The notes under the pieces were generated by a model. The model saw nothing but the letters and a program-made list of their open reading frames with translations, was not told the DNA's origin and did not search any database. The translations under genes and the position numbers were made by a program. DNA of 64,000 bases from Coptis chinensis (taxonomy: Eukaryota > Streptophyta > Magnoliopsida > Ranunculales > Ranunculaceae): assembly GCA_015680905.1 (NCBI GenBank), contig CM027379.1, forward strand, positions 93,333,501 to 93,397,500, written 5' to 3'. Shown here piece by piece: positions 50,344 through 60,639 of the stretch. Position 1 is the first letter of the stretch. Each line of letters opens with the position of its first letter.

Positions 50344-51489
50344 ATGGAAGAACAGTTTATACTGAGAGTGCCACCTTCCGTCGCCGAAAGGATTGATCTC
50401 CTTCTAAGTGAGAACGCTTCGTCTTCGGAAGACAAGTCACTGGATTTATCCTTTTCTGGTATGCATATCTTTCATTGTCTTTAATATGTAAAAATTGAAT
50501 TTCTGACACTTGAATTGCTTTGCTGCAGAGGATGGAAGAACTGGGACATTTGTCATTGGTAATGACCACTTTCCTGCTTCTCTCTTGGATATTCCTGGCA
50601 TTGTGGAGTCATACAAAACTTATGATGATAATGTGCTAATCAAAACTGCAGATATTGGTCAAGTAATACCACTTAACACCACTTCTATTTGTACTCATAC
50701 TTTCATACATGGGGCGCTTTCTTTTACCCTTTTCAACTCGTCATTTTTATACAGATAATAATGGTAAAAGAAGATGGTGGTAATGGTCCAGATGGAATAG
50801 AGTACCGGCATGGTCTTACCCCTCCAATGAGGGATGCTCGAAGGAGAAGGTTTCGCAGGGAACCCGATCTTAATGTATGCAATCACCTCATAATTTTGGG
50901 TCTTTCTATCGTTCTATTAAAAGAAGAGAAACTATGTAAATGTATGCCTTGTGAGCTTATTGTTTTGTGCTGACAATTTGTTTGATGCATTCGCAGCCTG
51001 AGTTAGTTCAGCGGGTTGAGAAAGATCTGGTGAATATTATGGCTGGTGGAACAGCAGAGAATGTGGATATCCTTTGATGCAATTGTCGTATTTCACTTTT
51101 ATTTTATTATATTTATTCTACTCAATTGTTATTATGTTTACATACAAGAGAGTACACCAAATCTTGTACAATGAGCTGCACAATTCAGCACTACATTTGT
51201 ACCTATTGTTTCTTAGTGCTGTATGATTGTGGTTGAATTTGAGAAATGGTTGCCTTAATATATTCTACGCCATGTTATATGTGATTCATTTTTATATGTA
51301 GCTTTCCTTGACTAGTAAAGCAGTTCACATGTTGAAGTGGTTGAGCAAGAGGAAGATATGGATGGAAGTGCACGTAACGCACAGGAGAAAGCTGCTTCTG
51401 TGCCTAAAGCAAAAACTAAGGTTCCAGTGGCTGAGAGGCAGCCTGAGAGAAGCGAAAGTGACGATTCTGACGATTCAACGTCAACTTGA
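50344..51489 (+). CDS. TAF7: TFIID subunit TAF7
   Basis: TAF7 is a TFIID subunit that contacts TAF1 and modulates its acetyltransferase activity in the nucleus. Five exons give 199 aa: 50,344-50,458; 50,529-50,662; 50,755-50,874; 50,997-51,066; 51,329-51,489. The TAFII55 domain covers most of the protein, beginning MEEQFILRVPPSVAERIDLL with GIEYRHGLTPPMRDARRRRF and REPDLNPELVQRVEKDL. The tail is acidic and ends SDDSDDSTST. All exons join in frame, with length close to the Arabidopsis protein (about 200 aa). Introns 1-3 are GT-AG. Intron 4 starts ATATCCTTT and ends AC, with TTCCTTGAC 17 nt before the end: the signature of a U12-type AT-AC intron. It restores the phase exactly (G|AT gives Asp). 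No frame damage. Confidence 0.95.
51067..51328 (+). other. U12-type AT-AC intron of TAF7
   Basis: 262 nt. The 5' splice site ATATCCTTT is the U12 consensus, the branch site TTCCTTGAC (51,304-51,312) differs from the U12 consensus by one base, and the intron ends TTCAC at 51,328. No GT or AG at this exon junction gives an open frame. Confidence 0.85.
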
Positions 51490-53073
51490 AAGCCAATTTT
51501 CTTCCTTTTGTTATCAATGTGTATGCTATCTTTTTGAAGTGCTTGATGCAAGCTTTCATGCCTACATGAATCGCATGTAGAAGCATTACAAATGTGGTTG
51601 TTTTTTCGACTCTGTGATATATGCCATGTATGAGTGTATGAATAGACGTTCTTAACAGTTAGTGCATTTGGCTGTTCTTATAATTTTGTTATATTGTGTT
51701 TCTGGCTTGCTTCTTAGTTGTTCAGGATGGGGTGTCTAAATACTTATTTTGCGTTAGGCTATGGAAGTATAAAATAAATAACAGGAAGATGCTGAAGTAT
51801 CTGCTTGAGGTCTCTTGTGAGTTGTGACTTGTGACCGAATTCAAAATAGAAACCAGAAATACCAAATCATAGGGAGAGGCGGAGAGCAAAGTCCACGTGA
51901 GGTTAATATGCAACTCAAGTGGATGAATGAATGAATCTTTGGAATGACTTCATTATTACACTTACAAGAGAATGACAAACTGGTTAATGACGTGTGTTAA
52001 ACTTCTCGAAGGAGAGTTTCAGCTGTAAAAGCATTCATATATTCTAGTTTTTGTTTTATTCAAATTTTCAGGGCATAGGATACAGAGAATAGCAGAGTGT
52101 TAAGTATGGTTGTCGTTACTGTATACAGTGAAATTTTACTCATACTGCAGTGATTGTACCAATGCCAAAGTTGAGTCATGTATGCAGCAAAAAGTTCCTC
52201 AGAGACAAGCATACATAGTACCAGGGCAGATGAACAGTACTCATAATAATCAGCAGTCATGCATGGCCTGTGGTTTACAAGTGTTGATGCAGCTTAGCAT
52301 AGAGCTTTGTTACGACTTACGAAACACATCAACAAAGCAAGATGCAGATAGAGACGCTATAAGTTCTCTGGTGCCTCAGCACTCATAACCTTCTTGCTAT
52401 TTAACGATTCGCAAACCTGTTGCAGATGAACAAATCCAGAGTCGAACAACTGAGAAGATATTCCTACAACAGTTGGCATTGAGCATCCTTGATATCGTGT
52501 GTTATTCCATTTCTGTCATCTTTGTTATTACGCTAATTCTCCAATTTCTTTTTTCGCATATGGATTGGAGTACACAAATTCTGCGATATATACAAAAAAA
52601 CCACTTGAACAGAACAAAGCTCTGATATTCTCCAATTTATGCATCGTTAAAAAGCATATCCCTTCTAAACTTCGTCTTTGAGTCCAATCTTACTTTAACC
52701 GAAGAGATTAAAAAAACAAAGACATTCTTTTGTGAGGTGGGGTAACAAAATCATTACTAAGGGCTAAGGAGTAAGGAGGCATGTCATTGAGATACTCTAT
52801 GACCGCAGGTGCCGGTGAAACCAATGAATTTGTAGATGAAATTAATATAGAAATGCGAAAGCACAACAACAGACACAAAATGCAATCACATCACTCCCCT
52901 CTCTCACACACACGCACACCAGCTGTTAAGAAAATTATTAGTATTAAAAGCTCGAGTTGTCAAGGAACGAAAAGCTAATTACATAACACAAGCAGCTAAC
53001 ACTAGATGTTCTATGTTCTATCCTGTTGGAATAGCTGAGAAGCTTGAGCGGATACTGGTAGGAATTGTGAATC
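51490..53073. other. Intergenic, no recognised gene
   Basis: 3' flank of TAF7, then AT-rich DNA. Frames at 52,110-52,388 and 52,781-52,978 (+) have no recognisable domain. Confidence 0.5.
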
Positions 53074-53609
53074 ATGTGTTCGATTCTTCTTCTTAAAGAA
53101 ATGAACAGCCCAAAAGTCCGCCGCAGGAAGAGAAGTGGATCAGTTCCTGTATATCTGAATGTCTACGATGTCACTCCCATCAATGGTTATGCATACTGGA
53201 TTGGTCTTGGAGTTTATCATTCTGGCATCGCAGTTCATGGCATTGAATACGGTTTTGGTGCTCACGACTTGCCAACAACAGGGATCTTCCAAGTTGAACC
53301 AAAACGTTGTCCTGGATTCAAGTTTAGAAATCAATTATGATCGGAAAAACAGATCTTGGCTCAAAAGACATTCGAGCTTTCATGGAGAAACTAGCGCAAG
53401 AGTACGTGGGGAACACATATAATCTTATTACTAAAAACTGCAACCACTTCTGCAACGACATTTGTCAAAGATTGACAGGGAGTCGAATTCCTCGGTGGGT
53501 CAATCGCATCGCCCGAATTGGCTTTCTGTTAGATTGTGTTCTTCCGGTGGATCTTAGCCAGGTCGGGCATCAAAAATCAGCTGCACAGATGGTTAGGAGA
53601 ATACCTTGA
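53074..53609 (+). CDS. PPPDE peptidase / DeSI-like isopeptidase, one frame break
   Basis: DeSI/PPPDE proteins are small cysteine isopeptidases acting on SUMO or ubiquitin. Two abutting frames (53,074-53,340 and 53,337-53,609) together cover the whole domain: VPVYLNVYDVTPINGYAYWI, GLGVYHSGIAVHGIEYGFGA (catalytic His in YHS), GIFQVEPKRCPGFKFR, then KTDLGSKDIRAFMEKLAQEY, LITKNCNHFCNDICQRL (catalytic Cys in KNC) and IPRWVNRIARIGFL. The break lies in AGAAATCA, where one missing A of a homopolymer explains it. Plausible start codons are at 53,074 and 53,101. There is no intron in the domain, unlike what I expect for family genes, so it may be a retrocopy. The C-terminal tail after the domain is short. 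Confidence 0.8.
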
Positions 53610-54056
53610 AGATCGTGCAACAGAAGATGGCTACGTTTATTTCTATGAAAACATATTGTAATTACTATGTATGATTTTTGTATTATGCATGTAAACAACT
53701 TAGAATAAAGAAAATAAAGAAAATGACCATTGATAGAACAGCATTGAGTTTTGTTTGTCCTGTTTCTCGTATTTGTTTTTCATGTTAGTATCGTACCACA
53801 ATTAACTCAAACTACCAGTTCATTTTTTTCAAAATGATCATTAGCACATACCAATATTTGGATTCCCGTCCATTATTCAGTAGAAAATGATTTGAATGTT
53901 AATACTAGTATCAGAATATGAAGAAGAAAATATCTACACTCAAGCTACTCTCTGGTATAATAATTGAAATGGATGCTACTCAAATTATTCTAGTTGTTTC
54001 CCTTCATTTAAACATTTCCAATAAATAAGAGAGAGACATTGACACATGGTATATAA
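53610..54056. other. Convergent intergenic stretch
   Basis: 3' flanks of the DeSI-like (+) and phosphatase (-) genes. An A-rich AATAAAGAAAATAAAG stretch near 53,705 could serve as a polyadenylation signal. Confidence 0.4.
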
Positions 54057-57000
54057 TCAGTTAGTTGCAACGCTTCTATAGGCACCTGTTAGATGTTTCT
54101 TCTTCAGTCTTCTCCTTTGCAAATTGCTTGCCCTGCATGATCACAAACTTATTAACTTAATAAAATATTACAATCTCAGGTGAGAAATAAAGAACAATGT
54201 AAGATGCTTAACGAGATGGTAACTTCCTTCAGAAAAAAAGTATATGTTGACTCTATTATTCATATCATCGTTTGGTTTTATGAACGCGAGAGTAGTATGA
54301 TTACCTCCCCTCTTTTCAATTTACTTGATTTCTTATCCTCTTTTCAGCTTACTTGTATTTATCCAAACACTAGTAATTATTCTATATCTATATGGTGTAG
54401 GAATCCAATAAACTTTCCCAACTCATATGACTGGAAGAATGGAGCATTCTCTGCAAAAGGGATGAGCCGGAAGGACATACCTTTTCACATAAACCCGTCA
54501 TCTTTCTTATCTCTATATTAAAAGATTTCAAGTTTTTAATATCACATACCAACTTCTAATAAACACATTTGAAAGGCCCACATTCAAACTATTGCTTTTG
54601 CTATTAATCAGACAATTTTTTTTGCTATTTACAAATAGGAGGGAAATGCTATATTCTAATTACCACTTACCAGTATTGATTGAGGAACATGACGGAGTCT
54701 GTTGGCACCTTTTTCCCATCATCATTCTTGGTTCCAATGGTAAAATGCATGTGTTCTGTTTTTTATCTCCAATGTCGAATGCCCATAACTGGCTTCCCTG
54801 AATGCAGAATAATCTGGCTGTGGATCTCTAAATCTAGAAACGCAAACCAGATACATGGTAAATGAATACTGAACATTTTATATTGAAGACAGCATATCAG
54901 AAACATCTGCTCACGTTGGAGAGCAAACTTGAAATTATCAGAAAGCCAAAGTTTCCGCGGAACTGAACTATGAACGGAAACTTACTACCTCCCAGCAAGA
55001 CCTTCCTGATTTCCTCCGTCACCAACGGTGATGTACACGGGGCTGATTTGTCAGGTATGGGGTAACAATCACCACTTGATACATTGTAGTGTAAATTCGA
55101 GATACGGTACTGCAGAACAACACACTTCACTGTATGATATTTCTATACAGTGAATGAAACCAGGAAGAACAAGAATAGTCCATACCGATCTTTCAGGGCA
55201 TGGACATGGCCAGCAAAAATGAGATCAACTTTGTATTTGACAAACCAGCTCTCAAAGACGGGACGCATGCTCTCACCCTCCATGAAGTGAGCTACATTAC
55301 TGTTGTATATTGGGACATGCATGAGTACAATTAACCAAGGTGTCTTCTCACGGTCCACTTTAGTTAGCTCTTCCAGTAGCCACCGCCACTGGGGTGTGTA
55401 CTTCACTGTGGAAAAGGTTTTATAGATCTTGAAGCGAGGCATACATAGAAAGAAAAAATAAATAAATAAAAACCACAATTTTAAGATAATGAACTTCTTC
55501 GTAGTTCGTGTCTCTTTTCAACGAGAACAGCACCTTACACGTAAACTGATGCAGTCAGTGTTCATGATAAGAACCAATCTGACTGTATTGTATCTGTGAC
55601 ACTAGCAGAAATAACATGCAACTTGACATTGCTATCTCTTCCCCACAGGTAGAGGCAGTTAGAAAAATCAATGGTATAAAAAGAACCCAAGTCTAACGGT
55701 TACTTACTTACATGATATAGCGTGGAGCACTGAGTTTGTGATTCCAGAAATATAATTACGGGCTGGGGTTAGATCTCATCCTCTATAGGACTTAACATGA
55801 GGTTGAGTTTTGTAACATGAAGGCAAGAGGGTTGAGATTTGATCTCACACTCTCTCCAACATCTATAGATAGATGTGGGCTTCAATTCATCTTCCTCTCT
55901 ATAGTCTTAAAATGCAGATTGTAAGGACATCAACAAGTGCCAAATATCTGTGAGTGATTGTGAGTGCAGGAAGAACGTTGCACACATGGGAGAGACAAAA
56001 CATCTTCATGATTTTCTTATACTTTTTATGTGAGAATCTAAGGTTCCTACTCAGCTTAAACAGTAGCACTTCCAAAATTTATGAGCACATTAACTAAAAC
56101 TTAGATGAACAGTAGCACTTCCAAAATTTATGAGCGCATTAACTAAAACCAAGTAAGTGAGCGATTACCAAATGGCGAATAGCTGGATAGCACAATAATA
56201 TGAGCAGATGCACGTCGAATTGCATACCAAAGAGGACTGGTGCTCTTGGAGGCCAGGAAAGGTGTTGTGTATCTTTGTAAAAGTTCCTGAAGGGGACGGA
56301 CTTCCCCTAAACAAACACCATAAAAATGTGGGACAGAAGTTGTTCGGTCAACAGTTGGAGCTAAGTTGTTCGAGAGAAAAGACAAAATAGTAACAATATA
56401 TTGGAGTAAAAGAAGCTTTTCAGCAGTACCATTTCTGGAAAGTAATCAATTTCATGATTCCCTACAGACCAAATCCATGGCTGATATGCAGTACTCTGCT
56501 CAGCAAAACGACCCCATGTGTCCCACCGAATACCCACGTCATTATACATATATCTATCAGCATAAGAGAGATCTCCAACGAATAAAACTGTTTGCCCTTG
56601 GCTTTCCATGTAGTGTTTGAGAGTGGAAAGAGAATTATATGTTTGGCCCAGATCACCTGAAATATATGAAGAAGTTCAGTTCTAAGAGGAATCAGTGAAA
56701 GAAATGGAAGATATTAAACTGTAGTTATCATCAAACTAGTTACTGGTGTTTCTTTTATGCAGTCATTTGATGCAGAATTATACAGGGGACAGAACTATAG
56801 CCATTGAAGATTTTGGAGCGTAAGAAGCTGGAAGAAATGACATCTTTGCTCTTCACTCCGAATTTTCTCTAAAGTCGTCAACTAATCAGAACTGGGAAAT
56901 TTTGGTGTCAATGTCATAACTATGAGATGCTAGCATATTCACTCAGTTCATCTTATGGATAACCATTCAAGAGAGATTACGCAGAGAGACATTTTTCCCG

Positions 57001-58587
57001 ATTAATTACCCTCTACTAAGAACAAAATGTGTGTTAAAGATGTCAACTATATGAGTGTTGGTTCATCAATTTTTTTTTTTTTTGAACTGCAATTTTGGCA
57101 TTACATTATACTAGCTTGGATAATCATATGCATCAAATTTCTTATTTTAAGTAATCTTTAATAGAGTAATATGGATGCATACTCTGCCTGATATCTCAAC
57201 TTCAACAAATTGAGATCACAACTACATTCCACTAGCTCAATAAAAATTAGTTTAGTTATTTTACAACAGATAGAAGGGAAGTATAACCCACCAATGATAC
57301 CGAAGGTGTAAGGAACATCAGGACCAATCTTCGGAGGTGTTTGGAACCAAAACTCCCTTGAAGAATCACCTTGCCCAATCTTGTAGTAGTACTTGGTGTC
57401 ATACTACAAAGCAAAATACTAGTTTGATATTAGTTATATGCAATGTCCAACTTAAGGTGCCTCCAACTGACGTAAAAAAACATACTAGAGAACGTGGTAC
57501 AGAAAAGGAATGTGTTTTCACATGCCAAACAATTTTAAGAAGTACTATAAATCAAGAGGAAATCAGCAGGAAATAAGAAAAAGGTTCACATTGCTAGCAG
57601 AGATTAACTCATAACTCAACGCCATATTACCTCAAGGCCGTCAACTAGACAGTGGTGAATGTAACCAGAGTTATACTTGTAAAACGTATAGTTTGTCGTA
57701 TTCCCCTCAGCACTAAATTCATATTGCTTTTCTGATGTGCCATACTGCACTTTTTACTGGGGCCAGCTTCTTCGGTGTCACCCATGAAATAATTACAGCC
57801 TTTCCATTATAGTCTCCTTGAGTGATATGCACCTATGGAAAAACAGTAGTTGAAGTTAGTGGACGGTAATAAATGTGAGACAATTGATCAAAAAGTAAGA
57901 TTGTTTAACAAAGACTTACTTACATGCAACGATAAATCAGTAACATAATCAATAAAGACACGGACCAAATGAGAGAGTAGTATAAAGAAGTATTAACAGA
58001 TTATACTTGGCTAAATGGGACCACATGAGAGAGATACAACAAAATCGCTCTGACATAAAGCACGTTAGATAACCAACAAAGGTTAAACCTCTGTAAAAGT
58101 ACAATCTTTATAATGGTTTTGTTCTCAAGACGGAAGTCACAGTAGCATTAGATAACCAAACACAATATGATAGTTACATTAACAGAAGCTGGAGCTAAGA
58201 AGATTTGAAAGAGCAAACTTTTCTACATAAGTGGTGTCCCTCAAGTAGAGTAACCTTATGGGGAAATATATTACATTAGACCCCATTAAGCGAAGTTGAC
58301 CCCTTCAAATGGTGATTTGCAGTCCAGTATGTGTGTGTGTGTGTGTATGAGCAGCTGCTAGATAACTCAATGACAGAATGCGTTATAATAAGGAAATAAA
58401 AGCTCACTTGCTGGGGGGCATTATGACCCTTTGGAACTACAAATGCTTCATTGTCAAGAGGGATGTCAGTAGATGGCCATTCAGAACGAATAAAGGTACT
58501 CGTGATCCCTGCACTCCCATAGCTCACAACACTCAGGAAAAAAAAGGATACAGCCAAGAACTTAAACAGCAGAGCATGTGTGATCAT
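54057..58587 (-). CDS. Purple acid phosphatase (plant high-molecular-weight type)
   Basis: A secreted Fe-Zn/Mn phosphomonoesterase that frees phosphate from organic esters. Nine coding exons, about 479 codons: 58,587-58,408; 57,832-57,631; 57,403-57,292; 56,656-56,430; 56,306-56,169; 55,405-55,186; 55,109-54,989; 54,833-54,671; 54,132-54,057. A 5'-UTR intron is likely (58,815-58,618). A signal peptide opens the protein ([20 protein letters not shown]). Metal-ligand motifs are all visible: [31 protein letters not shown] and GHVHA. The C-terminal part reads [15 protein letters not shown], then [20 protein letters not shown], and ends after a basic RRRLKKKHL stretch. Length fits the family. Frame shifts of one or two bases occur in exons 2, 5, 6 (just after GHVHA) and 8, mostly at homopolymers, so the gene may be intact in reality. 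Confidence 0.9.
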
Positions 58588-59457
58588 AATTTCAATCAAG
58601 GTTGTTGCTTGATCAGCCTGTAACAATCAAACTTGATTTAGACTTAAAGTAATAGCAAACAAATCTAACAGGAAATTGCTTAATCATATTTTCAGTAACA
58701 AACTATACCCATATAGATAAAAATTTAAAAGCTTTACTCAAAAACATAAAAAAAATGATATCCAAACATTGAAAAGAAAAGAATAATAATGGGTTTGAAG
58801 AGAAGGAGAAAGTACCTGAGGTAGAGTTTGAAGAGAAAGATGAGTTCAAGTGTGTTTTTTAAGGATGGATCAGAGAATGTGAGATAAGGAATGTTAAGAA
58901 TGGGTCAGTTGTTGTTGGCTGTGTGACAGAGTTACCTGCCACCTAATAATCTGGAGTAATCTTTGAACAACCCCCCCCCCCCCCGATAGATTACGTTACT
59001 ATTTTTGTCAGGGTATCTGTGATGATAAGTGCAATTATTATAGATGCCGTGAAATTTTGTGATATCAGTTGAGATATGGTGATATATATACTAGTCCAAT
59101 TTATTGAAGAGATTTTGACTATATCACATTTTAACTATGAGATTGATCAATCCATTTTAAGAGAGTGTGGTGGCATAATAGCATAATAACATTGCATATT
59201 GCTTAATCAACTAACACCGAGGTTCTAGGATTTGTTTTGTTGGTATCGTAAATACCCCGAAGATTTTACCAACTTTGCTAGTTGGTATCTGGTGCAGGTC
59301 TAGGAGGGCAGTTTTGTATGCTGACCAACTAACCCGACACAAAATTATTGGGTTCGGGTTGGAAAAAAAAGGCTTTTGGGTCATTTAAGGGTTGACCTGC
59401 CAAACCCGTCAAATAAATGGGTTGGGTTAGGGCACAGATGCTAACTCGAGTAACCCG
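58588..59457. other. Upstream region of the phosphatase gene
   Basis: 5' leader and promoter of the minus-strand phosphatase. A run of 14 C occurs near 58,970-58,984. No gene. Confidence 0.5.
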
Positions 59458-59460
59458 TTA

Positions 59461-59998
59461 GGCCATCTCCAATGGGGGGTATAAAATTATACATCCACAT
59501 AGGCTCCACCTAGGTGCCATTAGGATTTTACAACTCCAATTGCAAATTATTGTATAGCCCATAAATATTCACTCTCTATTGTTCCCAATGGAGATGTGTA
59601 AAAAAGTTAAATTTTAAACTCGGATGACACTTGAAGTAACGTCCCTCTTTAATGGCACCTAGGTGCAAATTAAAGAAGTAACGTCCCTCTTTAATTTGCA
59701 CCTAGGTGCCATTAAAGAGGGACGTTACTTCAAGTGTCGTCCGAGTTTAAAATTTTCAAATTATGACTTTAGAAATAGATAGGGACGACACTCCAAGTGA
59801 CGTCCAAACATTTCTTTTGTTCAGATGTGTGTTCAAGTGTCGCCCGGGCTATTTATCAACTGATAGCGAGATGGAAAATTCCCCACCCCCTCTATCAACT
59901 AATAGTCTATTACCTACGGTTTAGCACCCCCATTGGATTTGACACTTGGGGTGTAAATTTTCCACTCTATACGGTTTATACCCCCATTGGAGATGCTC
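59461..59998. mobile_element. Tourist/Harbinger-like MITE
   Basis: Left end GGCCATCTCCAATGGGGGGT and right end CCCCCATTGGAGATGCTC are inverted repeats continuing into TATAAA. The element is flanked by a TTA target duplication (59,458-59,460 and 59,999-60,001), the three-base TWA type of PIF/Harbinger elements. No protein. It contains a strong internal hairpin (next entry). Confidence 0.8.
59609..59757. repeat. 67-bp near-perfect hairpin inside the MITE
   Basis: Arms 59,609-59,675 and 59,689-59,757 pair almost perfectly around a 13-nt loop. They include ACTTGAAGTAACGTCCCTCT, TTAATGGCACCTAGGTGC and the reverse complements. The stem resembles the size of plant small-RNA precursors, but no expression evidence exists here. 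Confidence 0.85.
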
Positions 59999-60064
59999 TT
60001 AGTATACTCGATTTGTTCTCAGGTCTAATGAGTCAAGTCATCAACCCATGATCAATATAACCTG

Positions 60065-60066
<2 letters not shown>

Positions 60067-60090
<24 letters not shown>
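60067..60090 (+). repeat. Poly-T run (possible LINE poly-A tail, minus strand)
   Basis: A T run of about 24-28 bases. The LINE ORF2 at 60,640-62,990 is on the minus strand, so this could be its poly-A tail about 550 bp after the RNase H end. This link is an inference. Confidence 0.4.
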
Positions 60091-60099
<9 letters not shown>

Positions 60100-60639
60100 T
60101 AAGATCTCATCATCTCAACTATCTAAAATAAACGACTAAAAGGAGAATATTAGCCGTCATATTGATTCATTTGATAAAGATATGTTTCCTTATTCAATTT
60201 TTATAGATATATAATTGAATTATGAATGATTTTTGAAAAAATTAATATATTTTGTTTATATATATATATATATATATTTTTTTTTTGATAAATAAAATCG
60301 TAAAATACTAAATATTTTGCATATAGTTATCTGTGAATCTTATCCGAAAGTGACCCGCTAGCTTATACTACATATTTAACATGCTAATCTATTATTGATA
60401 AAAAAATGAATTAAAAAGAAAAAATACCTTCAAAGCCGGAATTGAGATTGAAAACAAATAAAAACTTTCCAAAGTTGAATCCAAAAAAACTTAGTCTTCA
60501 TCCTTCTAGTAGTATTCACCACACCACAAAACACTTTTCCTTTTCTCCTACTTTTTTTTTTAACTGACCCATATTATATCTAGTACCTTAGAAACACATA
60601 GGTTGTATGTTTTGTTCCAAAGCCAGACACTTTCGAAGA

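Noticed and set aside
51060..51330. Missing GT donor in TAF7 taken as a broken gene
   Set aside because: The U12 AT-AC signals restore the reading frame exactly, so a broken gene is not needed.
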